A stretch of 5,233 nt of DNA, from positions 1 through 5,233 of the forward strand of contig JABMQM010000141.1 in the NCBI GenBank assembly GCA_013203195.1, written 5' to 3'. The notes below the pieces were generated by a model that did no database searches, was not told the DNA's origin, and worked only from the letters and a program-made list of their open reading frames with translations. Position 1 is the stretch's first letter, and the number at the start of each line of letters is the position of its first letter. Source of the DNA: Desulfobacteraceae bacterium. GTDB taxonomy: Bacteria; Desulfobacterota; Desulfobacteria; Desulfobacterales; UBA11574. Positions 4,115 through 5,233 of the stretch are shown here, piece by piece. The position numbers and the translations under genes were made by a program.

Positions 4115-5107
4115 CTAATCCTTGACACAACGGACAGAAAACCCGCTCGATTTATGATCAATACCACGGTATACTTTTGAAGAATCGGAAAATAGGGCCC
4201 GAATCCAAGCATAATCATAATCACTATGAACGGTAGACGACCAAAAATAGGTATTAAAACTAACAGGTGAAAAAAAAGTACCATTACTCCACCGAAAACC
4301 GGCCGGAATAGCAGAAAACCCACTCCGATTGATTGCATAAGAATCTGAACCACTCCAGTATACTGAAGTGGAATCTTTTAATCTATTTCCAACATATCTG
4401 CCGCGAAATCCTACATCGTTTACCTCTGAAAGAGTCATTCCTAAAAACATTTCCAATTGTTTCCACATCCGGTCACTAGGTACGTGCCATCCATTAGGAG
4501 CAATATTACGACTATCATTTACTGCGTACCAATTGTAAAGACTACCATATTCGATGGCATTTTCTATTCTATTAAGATAATTACAATACGCACTTGTAGT
4601 GAGATTCTCCCAGACATCCGAACTAGTAATATTGTCAATCAACTCACCGTTGCGAAAACGGGTAACCTTTAAATTTTCTGCCATCCAATATTGACCACTA
4701 ATATTTACTGTTTTGTAAACATTGCCATCTATGTCGGTTACCGTACCAGTTTTTCCAGCATCATTGAACATTGTATTAGATTTATTCTTAACAAGTTGCT
4801 TGTCTTCCAAGGGTGTAGGTTTATTTATTGAATCCATGAGTCTGGTTACAGTGGCCTTCATTCCCTTCGTTAATAGTCCCCCAATTTCACCAATATGGTC
4901 ATAAGCCGTTACAATTAAAATTTCCCCCGTCGCAACATCAATCATCCGAACTGAAACAGTAAATACATTACCGATTTTACCAATCGTACCACCAATTATC
5001 TGTTCTGCACCCAACAAGTTTCCTACCTCAACGGCACATTCAGTGGTTGTGCATCCTGACTGTTGAAAACCTTGCTCCTTTAGTATTTCCTCTGTATGGT
5101 TTTTTAG
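4115..5107 (-). pseudogene. FISUMP-domain protein with CsgG-like N-terminal domain, 5' end lost to an IS insertion
   Basis: The frame is open for 330 codons from 5107 to TAG at 4115. Its C-terminal two thirds (about residues 120-330) is a Fibrobacter succinogenes major paralogous (FISUMP) domain: VTDIDGNVYKTVNISGQYW, MAENLK, YGSLYNWYAVN, APNGWHVPSD, YFWSST and the SGFSVRC end. The N-terminal part (EEILKEQGFQQSGC, then ECAVEVGNLLGAEQIIGGTI and VRMIDVATGEI) matches the second half of a CsgG/LpoB-like domain. Complete relatives begin with a signal peptide and the first half of that domain, which are absent; the frame ends upstream at TAA 5110-5108, exactly where IS-like sequence starts. No start codon with a ribosome site exists; TTG 5017 is only the first formal start. 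The intact protein would be cell-surface or secreted, role unknown. It is probably non-functional now, though the remaining frame is undamaged. Confidence 0.8.
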
Positions 5108-5233
5108 TTAGCCGGACTAATTTGGTGTAAAAGCTAAGGTGATACTTTTGGGTAAATTACTGATGAACGAAAGGATGAAATATGACCCCAAAAGGAAGTT
5201 CCGAAAAGACCGTACGAGAGATTAAAAGAAGGA
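5108..5233 (+). mobile_element. Left end of an IS3-family element, cut by the window edge
   Basis: Homology to the interrupted FISUMP gene ends near 5107. A transposase start follows about 70 bp later, a usual leader length for an IS. The left inverted repeat probably begins within TTAGCCGGACTAATTTGG (5109-5126). The right end is outside the window, so neither the inverted-repeat match nor the target duplication can be checked. Confidence 0.6.
5182..5233 (+). CDS. IS3-family transposase orfA, N-terminus only
   Basis: The ATG at 5182 follows AAGGA (5171-5175) by 6 nt and opens a frame for MTPKGSSEKTVREIKRR, still open at the window end. This resembles the start of IS3-family OrfA proteins that continue into a helix-turn-helix of the type KFSAEEKIRIVLEGLRGE; that continuation is remembered, not seen. 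OrfA binds the element ends and is usually fused to the DDE catalytic OrfB by -1 frameshifting. The overlapping frame from ATG 5176 stops after 16 codons and was not chosen. Confidence 0.6.
   Translation, partial: MTPKGSSEKTVREIKRR

Noticed and set aside
4087..4353. Hydrophobic 88-codon minus-strand frame at the end of the FISUMP gene
   Set aside because: It lies in an alternative frame of the well-recognised FISUMP domain; the hydrophobicity is a frame artefact.
1..5233. CRISPR array, tRNA or rRNA gene, or a defence/toxin-antitoxin system
   Set aside because: No regularly spaced repeats, no tRNA-like cloverleaf or rRNA sequence, and no gene pair with toxin-antitoxin layout; the NYN protein has no small antitoxin-like partner next to it.

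Overview
The window looks like chromosomal DNA from a strictly or mainly anaerobic bacterium, most likely a sulfate reducer or relative in Desulfobacterota (the old Deltaproteobacteria). Three genes support this: a Tat-exported superoxide reductase, a HEAT-like gene of the family typified by DVU0298 of Desulfovibrio, and a HesB/IscA-like protein whose reading frame crosses an in-frame TGA followed by a good bacterial SECIS hairpin, so it is very probably a selenoprotein. The assignment is inference from gene content; no rRNA or other marker is present.

Layout. Bases 1-90 hold a long inverted repeat that can be a terminator for a + gene left of the window, and that also brackets an extended -10 promoter pointing left. 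Bases 91-375 are a leader with a -10 box, two direct repeats and a possible 19-residue peptide. The + strand block follows: superoxide reductase (376-786), a 21-codon minicistron (801-866), the HEAT-like gene (866-1570), a structured terminator-like spacer and promoter, then the selenoprotein (1732-2046). A 180-bp MITE-like element with 30-bp inverted ends (2077-2256) lies between this block and the convergent minus-strand genes.

The minus-strand half holds an NYN-LOTUS protein (3075-2254), visibly more GC-rich than its neighbours, and a small RRM/RGG RNA-binding protein (3680-3369), with an attC-like imperfect palindrome between them. A gene-poor, AT-rich stretch (3681-4114) carries two complex inverted repeats and a possible coding remnant. 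Last comes the 3' part of a CsgG-like/FISUMP gene (open to 5107), whose 5' part is missing because an IS3-type element begins at about 5108; the first 17 codons of its orfA (5182-5233) run off the right edge.

Function. The left block fits anaerobic redox protection and iron-sulfur handling: superoxide removal outside the cytoplasmic membrane and an Fe-S carrier or scaffold with selenocysteine in place of a cluster-ligating cysteine. The NYN-LOTUS and RRM proteins are both RNA-directed, but no sequence evidence joins them in one pathway. The right third is a zone of repeat and IS activity. The strongest single observation is the selenoprotein, which a standard gene caller splits at TGA; its family is already known, so it is not a new system.
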